Shown here in pieces: positions 24,462 to 34,867 of a DNA stretch of 48,534 nucleotides. Under the pieces are notes generated by a model. That model made no database searches. It was not told where the DNA came from and saw only the letters and a list, made by a program, of their open reading frames with translations. The DNA is from Rhodospirillales bacterium 69-11 (GTDB lineage Bacteria > Pseudomonadota > Alphaproteobacteria > Acetobacterales > Acetobacteraceae): positions 1-48,534 of the forward strand of contig MKTV01000090.1 in the NCBI GenBank assembly GCA_001898425.1. The letters run 5' to 3'. Within the stretch, counting starts at the first letter, position 1. The number at the start of each line of letters is the position of its first letter. Both the position numbers and the translations under genes were made by a program.

Positions 24462-25969
24462 CAGGCGGCCCTCCCCGAGGAAAGGCCGCGGGCCAAGTCG
24501 GCGAAACGGTCGCCGCGCTGGTCGTAGCCGGTGAACTGGTCCCAGCTCGCGCAGGCGGGCGAGAGCAGGACGACGTGTGCCGCGAGCGTGCGCGCGGCGG
24601 CGAAGGCGGCGGGCACGGCGGCCTCCAGCGTGCCCACGGTCTCGTGCGGCACGCCGTTCGCGGCGAGGGTCTCGGCCAGGACCGGCGCGTCGCGGCCGAT
24701 CAGCAGGGCCCGGGCGATGCGGGGAAAGAGCGGGACGAGCGGGGCGATGCCGCCCTCCTTCGCCATGCCGCCGGCGATCCAGACCAGCCGGTCGTAGCAG
24801 ACCAGCGCGCGTTCGGTGGCATCGGCGTTGGTCGCCTTCGAGTCGTTGATGAAGCGCACGCCGTCGATCGTGGCGACGAGCTGCTGCCGGTGCGGCAGGC
24901 CGGGATAGGTGGCGAGCCCATGCGCGAGGTCGGTCCGAGAGATGCCGAGGAACAGCGCCATGGCCGCGACGGCGGCGGCGTTCTGGGCGTTGTGCGCGCC
25001 CGGCAACGCCTGGGCGTCGGCGAGCCGGAACAGCGGTCCGGCTGCGTCCTGGAGGATGCCGGCCACGGGGTGGATGTCGGCATTGCCATCGTCATGGCCG
25101 GGCTCGACCCGGCCATCCCCTGCGGCACCCTGCCTCAGGGATGGCCGGGTCGAGCTCGGCCATGACGAGACATCCAGGGCCGGGCCGGCGTGGGACTGCG
25201 CCGCCTGCGCCACCCCCGACACCCTCACCACCCGCGCCGGTCCCGCCCGCAGTGCCGCCGCCATCTCCCGCGACAGCGCGTCGTCCACGCCGATCACCGC
25301 GAGATCCGCGTCCGTCTGCCGGTCGAAGATCGCCCGCTTCGCGCGGGCGTACCCGGTCATGTCGCCATGGCGATCGAGATGGTCGGCGCTGAGGTTGAGC
25401 ATCGCCGCGGCATCGAACCGCATCGTCGCGATTCGCTCCAACATGTAGGAGGACATCTCAAGGACGTACACTCCATCATGTGGCAGCAGCGGCAGCGACA
25501 ACGCCGCCGGTCCGAGATTCCCGCCGGCCGCCACCGGCACCCCGGCCTCGGCCAGCACATGCGCGAGCAGCGCCGTCGTGGTCGACTTCCCGTTCGTGCC
25601 CGTGATCCCCACGAACCGCGCCCGCGACCCGGCGGCGCGCACCGCACGGAACAGCAGCTCCGCATCCGACAGGATCGGCACCCCCGCCTCGCGCGCCCGC
25701 TGGGCGATCGGATGCGGCGTGGGCAGCAGATGCGGGATCCCCGGCGACAGCACCAGCGCATCGAACGCGAACGCGCCCTCCCGCAGGTCGCGCAGCGGCA
25801 GGTCGATCTCCGCGGCCTGCGCGGCAGCGCGGCTCGCCGGCTGGTCGTCCCAGGCGGTGACCTCGGCGCCCATGGCGCGCAGGGCCTGCGCGGCGGGAAG
25901 CCCGTTCTTGCCCAGCCCCACCACGGCGAAGCGCTGGCCGGCGAACAGGTCATGGGGGAACGTGCTCAT
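24461..25969 (-). CDS. murD: MurD, UDP-N-acetylmuramoylalanine--D-glutamate ligase, with an in-frame repeat insertion
   Basis: Adds D-Glu to UDP-MurNAc-L-Ala. Motifs: [17 protein letters not shown] at the N-terminus, P-loop [51 protein letters not shown] and [12 protein letters not shown]. The protein is 502 residues where 440-470 is usual. About 35 extra residues between the central and C-terminal domains (near residues 267-300, reading [14 protein letters not shown] and [11 protein letters not shown]) are encoded by a palindromic repeat at 25091-25166. All catalytic motifs on both sides are intact and the frame is kept, so the enzyme is probably active with an extra surface loop. ATG at 25969 overlaps the mraY stop as ATGA. 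Confidence 0.96.
   Translation of the reverse strand: MSTFPHDLFAGQRFAVVGLGKNGLPAAQALRAMGAEVTAWDDQPASRAAAQAAEIDLPLRDLREGAFAFDALVLSPGIPHLLPTPHPIAQRAREAGVPILSDAELLFRAVRAAGSRARFVGITGTNGKSTTTALLAHVLAEAGVPVAAGGNLGPAALSLPLLPHDGVYVLEMSSYMLERIATMRFDAAAMLNLSADHLDRHGDMTGYARAKRAIFDRQTDADLAVIGVDDALSREMAAALRAGPARVVRVSGVAQAAQSHAGPALDVSSWPSSTRPSLRQGAAGDGRVEPGHDDGNADIHPVAGILQDAAGPLFRLADAQALPGAHNAQNAAAVAAMALFLGISRTDLAHGLATYPGLPHRQQLVATIDGVRFINDSKATNADATERALVCYDRLVWIAGGMAKEGGIAPLVPLFPRIARALLIGRDAPVLAETLAANGVPHETVGTLEAAVPAAFAAARTLAAHVVLLSPACASWDQFTGYDQRGDRFADLARGLSSGRAA
25091..25166. repeat. Dispersed palindromic repeat inside the murD coding sequence
   Basis: Two 29-base arms, 25091-25119 (starting GTCATGGCCGGGCTCGACCC) and 25138-25166 (ending CTCGGCCATGAC), are inverted with one mismatch around an 18-base loop. 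It belongs to the same family as the intergenic copies at 13266, 18567 and 20649, but here it is translated as part of MurD without a stop or frameshift. Confidence 0.9.
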
Positions 25970-27054
25970 CGGATCTTCAGGGTCGCCAGCCCGACCAGCG
26001 CCAGGATCATCGAGATGATCCAGAAGCGGATGACGATGGTCGGTTCGGCCCAGCCCTTCTTCTCGAAATGATGGTGCAGCGGCGCCATCAGGAACACGCG
26101 GTGGCCGGTGCGCTTGTACCAGAAGACCTGGATCATCACGGACACCGTCTCCACGACGAACAGGCCGCCCACGATCATCAGGACGATCTCGTGCTTGGTC
26201 GCCATGGCGACCGCGCCCAGCGCCCCGCCCAGGGCGAGCGCGCCGATATCGCCCATGAACACCTTGGCCGGCGGGGCGTTGAACCACAGGAAGCCCATGC
26301 CCGCCCCGATCAGCGCGGAGCAGAACACCGCGAGCTCCCCCACCCCCGCCACGGCGTTGAGCTGGAGGTAGTCGGCGAAGATGCGGTTGCCGACCAGGTA
26401 GGCGATCAGGGTGAACACCGCCGCCGTGATCATCGTCGGCACGATGGCGAGCCCGTCCAGCCCGTCCGTCAGGTTCACGGCGTTGGACGCGCCCATCATC
26501 ACCAGCATCCCGAAGACCGGGAAGAACCAGCCGAGTTGGAGCGCGACCTCCTTGAACACCGGGAAGGTCAGGGCGGTGGCGAGCGGGCCGGGGGCAAGCC
26601 AGGTGATCCAGACCGCGGCGATCAGGCCCACCACCGCCTGGACGATCAGCTTCACCCGCCCCGGCACGCCGCGCGTGTTGAGCTTGGTCACCTTCAGGTA
26701 GTCGTCGGCGAAGCCCAGCGCGCCATAGCCCAGCGTGACGAACAACGTCGCCCAGACGAAGCCGTTCTTCAGGTCCACCCAGAGCAGGGTGGAGATGGTC
26801 AGGGCGAACAGGATCAGCAGGCCGCCCATGGTGGGCGTGCCCTTCTTCTCGACGAGGTGCCGCTCCGGCCCGTCGGCGCGGATCGGCTGGCCCTGGCGCT
26901 GCACGCTGCGCAGCCAGCGGATCACCGCCGGGCCCAGGACGAAGGCCACGATAAGCGCGGTCAGGCAGGCGGCCCCGGCGCGGAAAGTGATGTAGCGGAC
27001 CAGGTTGAACAGGATGAACTGGTCGGCCAGGGGACGGAGCAGGTTGTACAGCAT
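25966..27054 (-). CDS. mraY: MraY, phospho-MurNAc-pentapeptide translocase
   Basis: Integral membrane enzyme that transfers phospho-MurNAc-pentapeptide to undecaprenyl phosphate, giving lipid I. It has 362 residues with about ten membrane helices. Signature segments are [13 protein letters not shown], the FADDYLKV aspartates, [31 protein letters not shown] and the [13 protein letters not shown] histidine motif. The ATG shares a base with the murF stop. Confidence 0.98.
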   Translation of the reverse strand: MLYNLLRPLADQFILFNLVRYITFRAGAACLTALIVAFVLGPAVIRWLRSVQRQGQPIRADGPERHLVEKKGTPTMGGLLILFALTISTLLWVDLKNGFVWATLFVTLGYGALGFADDYLKVTKLNTRGVPGRVKLIVQAVVGLIAAVWITWLAPGPLATALTFPVFKEVALQLGWFFPVFGMLVMMGASNAVNLTDGLDGLAIVPTMITAAVFTLIAYLVGNRIFADYLQLNAVAGVGELAVFCSALIGAGMGFLWFNAPPAKVFMGDIGALALGGALGAVAMATKHEIVLMIVGGLFVVETVSVMIQVFWYKRTGHRVFLMAPLHHHFEKKGWAEPTIVIRFWIISMILALVGLATLKIR

Positions 27055-28442
27055 CAGGCGGCTCCGGCCTCGGTCGTGGGCGGCGCCAGCGCCTCGAGCG
27101 CCTGCACCACGGTCTTCATGCGGCTGCCGAGGCTGCCCTTCACCAGGATCGCGTCGCCGGGACGGACCGCGGCGGCAACGAGCGGCGCCAGCGCGGCGGA
27201 ATCAGGCGCATGCGCCGCACGCCGGTCTGCCGGCACCGCATCCCACAGCGTCCGCATCAGCGGGCCGCAGGCGAACACGAGGTCGGCGGAGCGCAGCACC
27301 TCGGGCGCGAGCGCCGCATGTTCGGACGGACCGGCCTCGCCCAGCTCCAGCATGTCGCCGAGAACCGCGATGCGCCGCCGCGCGGGCTGCAGCCGCAGCA
27401 CCTCGAGCGCCGCGCGCATCGAGGCGCCGTTGCCGTTGTAGCTCTCGTCGAGCAGCAGCGCGTTGCCCGCCGTCAGCGGCAGCGGGCGGCGCAGCCCGCG
27501 GCCGGCGATCGGCGCGAAATCCTCGAGCGCATGGGCGGCCGCCACGGGATCGAGGCCCAGCGCGGCCACGGCGGCGAGGGCGGCGACGGCATTGAGCGCC
27601 ATGTGCGCCCCCGGCGCGTGCAGGCGGAAACGCAGCCCGACGCCGACGATGTCGGCCTGCACCACGGAACCGTCCGCATCGGGATCGACCGCGAGCAGCC
27701 GGGCGTCGGCGGCCGCGCCGGCGCCGAAGGTCAGCACCGCGCGCTCACCCGCCACCGTGCGGAGCCGTCCGAACTGCGGCGAATCCGCCGGCAGCACCGC
27801 GACCCCATCCGGCTCCATCCCGGCCATAATGCTGGCCTTCTCGTCGGCGATCGCCTCGATGCTGCCGAGATGCCCGACATGCGCCTTCTCGATCGCCGTG
27901 ATGACCGCCACGTGCGGCCGGGCGAGGCGCGCGAGCGGGGCGATCTCGCCGGCATGGTTCATGCCGATCTCGGCGATGCAGAACGCCGCGGCGGCGGGCA
28001 GCCGCGCGAGCGTCAGCGGCAGGCCCCAATGGTTGTTGTAGGAGGCGACGGCGGCATGGGTCGGCCCCATCGCGGAGAGTGCGGTGCGCAGCATCTCCTT
28101 GGTCGTCGTCTTGCCGACGCTGCCGGTGACCGCGACCACGCGGGCGGCGCTGCGGGCGCGCGCGAAGCCGCCCAGCCGCGCGAGCGCGGCCAGCGTGTCG
28201 TCCACCTGCAGCAGCGGGCCAGTATTGGGCATCGGCCGATGCACCATGGCGCCGGCCGCGCCCTTGGCCAGCGCCTCCGGCACGAAGGCATGGCCGTCCC
28301 TGCCCTCCCCGCGCAGCGCGACGAACAGGTCGCCTGGCTGCACGGTGCGCGTGTCGATCGACACGCCGGAGGCGTCGAACGGGGCCGTCAGCGTGCCGCC
28401 GGTCGCCTCGACGAAGTCCTGCGCGGTCCAGAGTGCCGTCAC
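27054..28442 (-). CDS. murF: MurF, UDP-MurNAc-tripeptide--D-Ala-D-Ala ligase
   Basis: Adds the D-Ala-D-Ala dipeptide made by Ddl to the UDP-MurNAc-tripeptide. The 462-residue protein has [21 protein letters not shown]-loop [35 protein letters not shown], and the C-terminal [17 protein letters not shown] and [10 protein letters not shown]. The start is a GTG at 28442 overlapping the murE stop as GTGA; translation is probably coupled. Confidence 0.97.
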   Translation of the reverse strand: MTALWTAQDFVEATGGTLTAPFDASGVSIDTRTVQPGDLFVALRGEGRDGHAFVPEALAKGAAGAMVHRPMPNTGPLLQVDDTLAALARLGGFARARSAARVVAVTGSVGKTTTKEMLRTALSAMGPTHAAVASYNNHWGLPLTLARLPAAAAFCIAEIGMNHAGEIAPLARLARPHVAVITAIEKAHVGHLGSIEAIADEKASIMAGMEPDGVAVLPADSPQFGRLRTVAGERAVLTFGAGAAADARLLAVDPDADGSVVQADIVGVGLRFRLHAPGAHMALNAVAALAAVAALGLDPVAAAHALEDFAPIAGRGLRRPLPLTAGNALLLDESYNGNGASMRAALEVLRLQPARRRIAVLGDMLELGEAGPSEHAALAPEVLRSADLVFACGPLMRTLWDAVPADRRAAHAPDSAALAPLVAAAVRPGDAILVKGSLGSRMKTVVQALEALAPPTTEAGAA

Positions 28443-29932
28443 GACGCCGCGCCCCCGACCAGCGCGCGCACGACGCCCACGTCGTCGAACGGGATCACGG
28501 TGCCGCCGATCGTCTGGCCCTGCTCGTGCCCCTTGCCCGCCACGACCAGTACGTCGCCCGCCCCGAGCCCGTCCAGCGCGGCCTCGATGGCATGCGCGCG
28601 GTCGCCGATCTCGCGCCCGCCGGGGCAGCCGGCGAGCACGGCCGCGCGGATCGCGGCGGGGTCCTCGCTGCGCGGGTTGTCGTCGGTGACGATGGCGACA
28701 TCGGCATGGCGTGCGGCGGCCTCGCCCATCAGCGGGCGCTTGCCGCGGTCGCGGTCACCGCCCGCCCCGAACACGACGTGCAGCCGGCCCTGCGTATGCG
28801 GCCGGAGCGCGGTCAGCAGCCGGACCAGCGCATCGGGCGTATGGGCGTAATCCACATAGACGGTCGCGCCGTTCGGCAGCACGGCGGCGCGCTCCAGCCG
28901 GCCGCGCACGCCGGTCAGGCCGGGCAGCCGCGCCAGCGGATCCTGCTCGCCCGCCACCTCGGCCAGGGCGGCGGCGAGCAGGGCGTTGTCGGCCTGGAAC
29001 CGGCCCGGCAGCGGCAGCGGGATGGTGCGGGTGGTGCCGGCCTGCTCGACCCGCAGGTCCTGGCCATCCGGCCGCGGCGTCACGGCCAGCAGGCGCAGAT
29101 GGGCGCCGGTCTCGCCCACCGTCAGCAGGCGCAGCCGCCGCTCCGCCGCGACCGTCCGCAGCGCGTCGAGCGTGGCCGGGTCCATGTCGGCATGGGCGAC
29201 GGCCGGCGCGCCGGCCGGCAGCAGGTCGGTGAACAGCCGCAGCTTGGATCGGCGATAGGCGTCGAGCGTGCCGTGATAGTCCAGATGGTCGCGGGTGAGA
29301 TTGGTGAAGCCGGCCGCCGCGAGCTGGACGCCGTCGAGCCGATACTGATGCAGGCCATGCGAGGAGGCCTCCATCGCCGCGCTGCGGACGCCGACGCGCG
29401 CGAGCCCGGCGAGGATCTCGGCGAGGCTCACCGGATCGGGCGTGGTCAGGCCGGGGCCGGGCGGGAAGTTCGGCGCGATCACCCCCAGCGTGCCGAGGCT
29501 GGCGGCGCGATGGCCGCCCAGGGCCCAGATCTGGCGGAGGAACTCCACCGAACTGGTCTTGCCGTTGGTGCCGGTGACCGCGACCAGCGTCTCGGGCTGC
29601 GGCCCGGCGATCACGGCGGCGATCTGTGCGAGCCGGCGGCGCGGTTCGGCATCGAGCAGCAGCGGGCGGGACGGCACGCCGTCCGGCCAGATGGTCCCGT
29701 CGGGCGCGAGCACGGCGACCGCGCCCCGCGCCACCGCCTCGGCGATGAACGCGCGCCCGTCGCTGCGCGTGCCGGGGATCGCGGCGAAGAGGTCGCCGGG
29801 AACGACCTGGCGGCTGTCGGCGGTGATGCCGGCGATGTCGAGCGCGGCCGCGTCCTGCCAGGCGGCGGCGAAGACGGGCGGCGTCGCGGCGCCGAAGCCC
29901 TGGAGCGCGCGCATCACGTCAGCGAGCCGCAA
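28439..29932 (-). CDS. murE: MurE, UDP-MurNAc-L-Ala-D-Glu--meso-diaminopimelate ligase
   Basis: Adds the third stem residue. The DNPRSEDP motif predicts meso-diaminopimelate rather than lysine. Other motifs are ADSRQVVPGDLFAAIPG, P-loop VTGTNGKTSSVEFL, TTPDPVSLAEIL, MEASSHGL, NLTRDHLDYHG and VYVDYAHTPDALVRLL. The protein has 497 residues counted from a TTG at 29932 that overlaps the ftsI end by 14 bases. That start keeps the family-like N-terminus RLADVM; the first ATG (29914) is the alternative and would cost six residues. Neither has a strong ribosome-binding site, so coupling to ftsI is likely. Confidence 0.96.
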   Translation of the reverse strand: MRLADVMRALQGFGAATPPVFAAAWQDAAALDIAGITADSRQVVPGDLFAAIPGTRSDGRAFIAEAVARGAVAVLAPDGTIWPDGVPSRPLLLDAEPRRRLAQIAAVIAGPQPETLVAVTGTNGKTSSVEFLRQIWALGGHRAASLGTLGVIAPNFPPGPGLTTPDPVSLAEILAGLARVGVRSAAMEASSHGLHQYRLDGVQLAAAGFTNLTRDHLDYHGTLDAYRRSKLRLFTDLLPAGAPAVAHADMDPATLDALRTVAAERRLRLLTVGETGAHLRLLAVTPRPDGQDLRVEQAGTTRTIPLPLPGRFQADNALLAAALAEVAGEQDPLARLPGLTGVRGRLERAAVLPNGATVYVDYAHTPDALVRLLTALRPHTQGRLHVVFGAGGDRDRGKRPLMGEAAARHADVAIVTDDNPRSEDPAAIRAAVLAGCPGGREIGDRAHAIEAALDGLGAGDVLVVAGKGHEQGQTIGGTVIPFDDVGVVRALVGGAAS

Positions 29933-31979
29933 CGGAGGGCACCGGGGTGCGGGACATGGCCGGCGCGACCGGAGCCTCGACAGGGGCTGGCGTGGCCCTG
30001 GTCTCGCGCCGCCCTTCCGTCGCTTGCGGCCGCAAACGCGCGGGCGGCAATACGGTCGCGGGCACGGTCAACGCCGGCCGTCCCTCCGTCCGGGGGCCGC
30101 CCGACGTCTGCGCGTTGACGCTCATCGGGCCGCGGGCCGGCGCGCCGGGCGGGCGGCCCGGCTGCAGCGGGATGTAGAGCGAGGCGTTGATCGCGGGCGC
30201 GTCCTGGATGTCCGGCAGGAGACCGAGCATGGGGCCGATGCGGGCGATGACCTTGCCGGCGGCGGGGGCGGCGACCCAGCCGGCGGTGGCGTAGCCGTAG
30301 GTGCTCTTGTTCCCGTGCGGCTCGTCCAACATCATGTAGACGGCGTAGCGCGGTGCGTTCATCGGGAAGACGCTCATGAAGGCGGAGACGTTCGCCTTCT
30401 TGCGATAGCCGTGAATGCTCGCCTTCTCGGCGGTGCCGGTCTTGCCGCCGGGATAGTAGCCGGCGACCTCCGCGCTCTTGCCGAACCCGTCGGTGACCAC
30501 GAGCCGCATCAGCTTGCGCATGATGTCGGAGGTGGATTGCTGCATGACCCGCACGCCTTCGGGGTGGTCGCCCGGCGGCACGGCGAGGATGGTGGGCCGC
30601 ATCAGCACGCCGCCATTGGCGATCGCCGCGGTGCCGCGCACGACGTGCAGCGGCGTCACCGAGATGCCGTGGCCGAAGGCGACCGTCATGGTGACGACCT
30701 CCTTCCAGGCCGAGGCGGACTGGATGATCGGCATGCCGGCTTCCGGCAGTTCCACGCCGGTGCGCCCGAACATGCCCATGCCCTTGAGCCAGGCGCGCTG
30801 CCGGTCGGCGCCCATGAGCTGCCCGATATGCGCCGCGCCCAGGTTGGAGGAGTAGGCCAGCACCTCGGGCAGGTAGAGCCAGCGATGCTTGCCCTCGAAA
30901 TCGGTGATGGTGAAGCGGCCGATATGGATCGGCTTGGAGGCGTCGAACTCGTCCCAGATGTGGACGAGGCCGCTGTCGAGCGCCATCGAGGCGGTCTGCA
31001 GCTTGAACGTGCTGCCCGGCTCGTAGCGTTCCTTGATGGCGCGGTTGCGCTTCTCTTCCTCGGTCGCGGTCCGGTAGTTGTTGGCGTCGTAGTCGGGCAG
31101 GCTGACGAGCGCGAGCAGCTCCCCGGTGTTGACGTCCATCACGATGCCGGCGGCGCCGATCGCGTCGAACTTCTCCATGGCGGCGAGCAGTTCCTCGCGC
31201 ACCACGGCCTGGACGCGCACGTCGAGCGAGAGGCGGAGCGGGTTGCGGTCGTCGCGCAGCCGCTGGTCGAAGTATTTCTCGACGCCCGCGACGCCGTTCT
31301 CGTCCACGTCGACGCCGCCCAGCACGTGCGCCGCGGCGCGGCCCATCGGGTAGCGCCGCTGTTCGGTGGGGCGGAAGTCGATCCCGGGGATGCCCAGGTT
31401 GTTGATCGCCAGCTCCTCGCGCGGGGTGATCTGCCGCTCGAGGTAGACGAAGTAGCGCTTCGACTCGGACAGGCGGGCGCGGGCGCGATCCTCGTCGAGC
31501 CGCGGCAGCGCCTGCTTGAGCTTATGGGCCGCCTCGGCGGGATCGATGATCTGGCGCGGATCGGCGAACAGCGACACGGTCGGCATCGAGACCGCGAGGA
31601 TCTGGTTGTTCCGGTCCACGATCATCGCCCGCTCGCCGATCATGGTGGTGGCTTCGGCGGGCTTCGCGGACGGGGCGAGCGCGGCGATCGGCCGCTCCGG
31701 CCGATGCGGCGCGAGCGGGCGGAGGATGGTCGCGTCGGCGAGGCGCCCCACCACGGCCAGGAACAGCACCGCGAAGCCGGCGGCGGCGATCACCAGCCGC
31801 CCGCGCGTCTTCTCCATCGCGGCGCGGCGCTTCAGGTCCGGTTCGGTGACCCGCACGGTCTCCATCATGGGGACCGCATCGGCGCGCGCGGCGCCGCGGC
31901 GGCGGGCCGGACGGCCGAACCCGGCGCCGTTCAATGGCGGCGAGTCCGGGGAGGGCGGGTTTTCGCGATCGTCGTTCAT
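29919..31979 (-). CDS. ftsI: FtsI (PBP3), septal peptidoglycan transpeptidase
   Basis: Class B penicillin-binding protein that crosslinks septal peptidoglycan, working with FtsW. The 686-residue protein has a 57-residue basic cytoplasmic tail, one membrane helix at about 60-80, a pedestal domain with RYPMGRAAAHVLGGVD, and the transpeptidase domain with active-site S323 (STFK), S377-S378-N379 and K513-T514-G515. After residue 590 there is a roughly 95-residue Pro/Ala/Arg-rich tail not found in E. coli FtsI. It follows ftsL by 7 bases. A second start at residues 38-39 (MMETVRV) is possible. Confidence 0.97.
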   Translation of the reverse strand: MNDDRENPPSPDSPPLNGAGFGRPARRRGAARADAVPMMETVRVTEPDLKRRAAMEKTRGRLVIAAAGFAVLFLAVVGRLADATILRPLAPHRPERPIAALAPSAKPAEATTMIGERAMIVDRNNQILAVSMPTVSLFADPRQIIDPAEAAHKLKQALPRLDEDRARARLSESKRYFVYLERQITPREELAINNLGIPGIDFRPTEQRRYPMGRAAAHVLGGVDVDENGVAGVEKYFDQRLRDDRNPLRLSLDVRVQAVVREELLAAMEKFDAIGAAGIVMDVNTGELLALVSLPDYDANNYRTATEEEKRNRAIKERYEPGSTFKLQTASMALDSGLVHIWDEFDASKPIHIGRFTITDFEGKHRWLYLPEVLAYSSNLGAAHIGQLMGADRQRAWLKGMGMFGRTGVELPEAGMPIIQSASAWKEVVTMTVAFGHGISVTPLHVVRGTAAIANGGVLMRPTILAVPPGDHPEGVRVMQQSTSDIMRKLMRLVVTDGFGKSAEVAGYYPGGKTGTAEKASIHGYRKKANVSAFMSVFPMNAPRYAVYMMLDEPHGNKSTYGYATAGWVAAPAAGKVIARIGPMLGLLPDIQDAPAINASLYIPLQPGRPPGAPARGPMSVNAQTSGGPRTEGRPALTVPATVLPPARLRPQATEGRRETRATPAPVEAPVAPAMSRTPVPSVAAR

Positions 31980-31986
31980 GCCGTGC

Positions 31987-33018
31987 CTAGCCGCCCGTGC
32001 CCCATTGGTTGGACCAGGCGCTCACCGGGGTGGGCCGCGGCACCGGGACGGGCAGCGGCGGCGGTGCGGCCCCGCCGCCATGCGCCATGCCGAGGAGGGA
32101 GCCGCCGCCGACGGGAGCGGGGGCCGCCGGCACCGGGGCGGCGACCGGCACCGCGCGGACCGGCTGGATCGCGGGCTGGGCGGCCGGTCGCGCCATCGGC
32201 GCGGGCGCCGGCGTCATCGCGCGCACCGGCACCGCGGCGGCGACCCGGCTCTCGGTCGCGCGCAGGTCCTGCGCCCGCGCTTCGGCCGGACGGGACGGCG
32301 CGGGGCGGAACTCGGCGGGGCGGAGCTCGATGGGGCGGTTCTCCACCGGGCGCGTCTCGGCCACCCGGGGTTCGGCGCGCGGTTCGGGCGCGGGCACGCG
32401 CGGGGCGACCGGCTGGACCAGCGCGACGGTCTGGACGGCGCGCACCGTCGGCGTGGCGGCCGCGACGGGCGCGGGCACCGGCGCAGGCCTGCGCTCCACC
32501 GGCCGCGCCTGGATGGGGGCGGGAACGGACGCGGCGGCGACCGCCACCGGCGCGGGCGGGGCCGCGGGCGGCAGCGGCGGAACCGGCAGCAGATCTCCAC
32601 CGCCATCCGCCGAGGCGAGGCTCGAGGCGTTCGGATCCGCGGCCTCGGCGCCGGCATCGGCCACGGCGCCGGAGGCGGCGGGATCGGCCGAGGCGACCGG
32701 CACGGGCGAGGGTTCGGGCACGACCGGGCGCGGCGCGGGCAGGCGGCTGTCCAGGTCCGCCATCGAGGTGAACTGGCTGGGCGCCACCGGCCGCAGGTTC
32801 GGCAGATACTGCTCCGCGAGCTGGCGCAGCCGTTCCGGATCGTTCAGCAGCGTCCACTCGGTGACGAGGCCGCGGGTCTGGTCGCGGATCGCCTCCGTCT
32901 CGCGCACCGTGCGCTCGATCTTGCGGTCGAGCACCTGGGCGGCGTGCTTGGACTGGTAGAGATAGAGGCCGGACCCGAAGGCCATGGCGAAGCAGATGCA
33001 GGTGATCGGGCGGATCAT
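31987..33018 (-). CDS. ftsL: FtsL-like division protein with a very long Pro/Ala-rich tail
   Basis: The first 100 residues are a typical FtsL: membrane helix at the N-terminus ([17 protein letters not shown]), then a short coiled coil with [20 protein letters not shown] and the conserved [21 protein letters not shown]. FtsL with FtsB and FtsQ signals to FtsW-FtsI. Most FtsL proteins are about 100-130 residues, but this frame continues to residue 343 with a low-complexity extension rich in Pro, Ala, Val and Arg (several EXRP-type repeats such as [24 protein letters not shown]). Position between rsmH (ATGA overlap) and ftsI fixes the name. The extension is predicted periplasmic and disordered. 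Confidence 0.88.
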   Translation of the reverse strand: MIRPITCICFAMAFGSGLYLYQSKHAAQVLDRKIERTVRETEAIRDQTRGLVTEWTLLNDPERLRQLAEQYLPNLRPVAPSQFTSMADLDSRLPAPRPVVPEPSPVPVASADPAASGAVADAGAEAADPNASSLASADGGGDLLPVPPLPPAAPPAPVAVAAASVPAPIQARPVERRPAPVPAPVAAATPTVRAVQTVALVQPVAPRVPAPEPRAEPRVAETRPVENRPIELRPAEFRPAPSRPAEARAQDLRATESRVAAAVPVRAMTPAPAPMARPAAQPAIQPVRAVPVAAPVPAAPAPVGGGSLLGMAHGGGAAPPPLPVPVPRPTPVSAWSNQWGTGG

Positions 33019-34016
33019 GGCGCCGTCCTCTCCTCGACGATGGCGGCAGCATGGAGGCGTTCGAGCGCGCGCAGGCGCGCGCTGCGGGCGCGGGGATTGG
33101 CCTCCGTCTCGGCGCGCGACGGGCGTTGCGCCTTGGCGGTCAGCAGGCGGAACCCGGCGGCCGAACGCGCCATCAACCCGCGCGGATCGTGCCGCGAGGG
33201 GGCGGGCGTGCGGCCGGCGGCCTCGATCATGAAGCGCTTCACGATGCGGTCTTCCAGCGAGTGGAACGAGACGACGACGAGCCGGCCGCCGGGCGCGAGC
33301 AGGCGGGCGGCCTGGTCCAGCGCGCGCTCGATCTCGCCCAGCTCGTCGTTCACCCGGATGCGCAGCGCCTGGAAGCTGCGGGTCGCGGGGTCGATGCCGG
33401 AGCGGTCGGGCGGCAGGACGGAGCGGATGATCGCGGCGAGCCGGCCGGTGGTGGTGACGGGGGCCTCGGCACGAGCGGCGACGATCGCGCGGGCGATGCG
33501 GCGGGAGGCACGCTCCTCCCCCAGCTCGTAGAGCAGGTCGGCGAGCGCCTTCTCGGGCAGCCCGTTCACCAGGTCGGCCGCGGTCGTCCCATGATCGCCC
33601 ATGCGCATGTCGAGCGGCCCATCCGCGCGGAAGGAGAAGCCGCGTGCCGGATCGTCGATCTGGTAGGAGGAGACGCCGAGGTCGAGCACCACGCCGTCGA
33701 GCGCGGTGACGCCGCGGGCGGCCAGCAGGTCGAGCATGTCGCCGAACTGGCCCTGGATCAGATGCAGGCGGCCGGGGAAGCGGGCGGCCAGGCTCGCGCC
33801 GCGCGCGATCGCCGCCGGATCGCGATCGATCGCCCACAGCGTGCAGGGGGCCGCCTGCAGGATCGCCGCGCCGTAGCCGCCGCCGCCGAACGTGCCGTCG
33901 AGATAGACACCCTCCGCGCGAGGCGCGAGCGCCTCCAGCACTTCGGGCAGCATGACCGGGATATGGCCGGGACGCGCGGCGCCGCGGGAGGCCGGGGGCT
34001 GCATGGCGCCGCTCAT
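33015..34016 (-). CDS. rsmH: RsmH (MraW), 16S rRNA m4C1402 methyltransferase
   Basis: Methylates N4 of C1402 in 16S rRNA using SAM. The 333-residue protein carries [13 protein letters not shown], the SAM site [59 protein letters not shown] and the end motif [16 protein letters not shown]. Its ATG overlaps the mraZ stop (ATGA). An alternative start at M5 is possible. Confidence 0.97.
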   Translation of the reverse strand: MSGAMQPPASRGAARPGHIPVMLPEVLEALAPRAEGVYLDGTFGGGGYGAAILQAAPCTLWAIDRDPAAIARGASLAARFPGRLHLIQGQFGDMLDLLAARGVTALDGVVLDLGVSSYQIDDPARGFSFRADGPLDMRMGDHGTTAADLVNGLPEKALADLLYELGEERASRRIARAIVAARAEAPVTTTGRLAAIIRSVLPPDRSGIDPATRSFQALRIRVNDELGEIERALDQAARLLAPGGRLVVVSFHSLEDRIVKRFMIEAAGRTPAPSRHDPRGLMARSAAGFRLLTAKAQRPSRAETEANPRARSARLRALERLHAAAIVEERTAP

Positions 34017-34498
34017 GACGCGCTTCCCGGCAGGGGCGCGCTTCCCGGCAGGGTGAAGCGGCGCTCGCGGGCCCGCTCGCGCGCCTCGGCGCGGCGGCGT
34101 TCGGCCGCCTGCGGCTCCCAGATCTGGAAGGTCTTGCCGAGGCCCATGAACACGACCGCTTCGGTCAGGCCGGCATGTCCGACCAGGCTATCGGGCAGCA
34201 CGATGCGTCCCTCCTTGTCGGTCTCCACCGGATAGGCGTCGGCATACAGGGCGGCGGCCAGGTCGTCGTGCTCCTCGCTGAAATGGTCGAGCCGCTCGAG
34301 CGGTTCGGCCAGCGCCTGGAATGCCCGTTCCGGCCAGGCCTCGATGCAGGGGTGCTGATGCGACGGTCGCAGCACGAGCGAAATCCCCGGACCCTGGCTG
34401 CTGCTCTGCGCTTTCAGCAGGGCGCGGAACGGCGCCGGGACGGAAACGCGGCCCTTGGCGTCCAGCCTGTTCTGGTGGGTGCCGAGGAAATGGGCCAT
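34013..34498 (-). CDS. mraZ: MraZ, transcriptional regulator of the dcw cluster
   Basis: A 161-residue protein with two AbrB/SpoVT-like DNA-binding units, each with the conserved DxxGR: D13AKGR17 followed by VSVPAPFR, and D94KEGR98 followed by IVLPDSL. In E. coli MraZ represses its own promoter through TGGGN repeats; four such boxes lie upstream here at 34661-34695. The last 30 residues are a basic tail ending in a short duplicated PGSA unit ([12 protein letters not shown]), matched by a duplication of GCGCTTCCCGGCAGGG in the DNA. First gene of the cluster. Confidence 0.96.
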   Translation of the reverse strand: MAHFLGTHQNRLDAKGRVSVPAPFRALLKAQSSSQGPGISLVLRPSHQHPCIEAWPERAFQALAEPLERLDHFSEEHDDLAAALYADAYPVETDKEGRIVLPDSLVGHAGLTEAVVFMGLGKTFQIWEPQAAERRRAEARERARERRFTLPGSAPLPGSAS

Positions 34499-34660
34499 CC
34501 GGACCCGACCGCCTTTCTCGCTGGGAGCCTCGCTGGTGGGCGGCAGGACCGTCCGGTGATGGTCGGCGGAAGCGGGCTGCCTGCCTGTTCAACCCGCTTT
34601 GGCCTTTCCCGCGGCGAGGGCGTCTGCGCCGGCGCGTTTCCCCGGCTCGCCCCCTCGTCT

Positions 34661-34700
34661 TGGGTGAGCATGGGATACCATGGGCTTTCATGGGCGTCAA
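34661..34700 (-). promoter_or_regulatory. dcw cluster promoter overlaid by four MraZ boxes
   Basis: TGGGN occurs at 34661, 34671, 34681 and 34691, four times with an exact 10-base period (plus-strand orientation, opposite to mraZ). On the minus strand the same bases hold TTGACG (34700-34695), a 17-base spacer and TATCCC (34677-34672), a reasonable -35/-10 pair. This places the repressor sites directly on the promoter, 163-200 bases ahead of mraZ. The rest of the gap 34499-34867 shows no gene. Confidence 0.8.
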
Positions 34701-34867
34701 AGCGTTTCGTCTCCCCCCGGGATGGGACGACTCGGATTTTTGGGGCCTCGATCAACGACTTATCGAGCGCGCTGCCGAGTCACCCCAACGGAATTCCGCG
34801 CCCGCTCTACTTTCACGATTTGTTCCTTTCGGAAGCGTCTCGGAACGTGCTTTGAACGGAATGAAAG

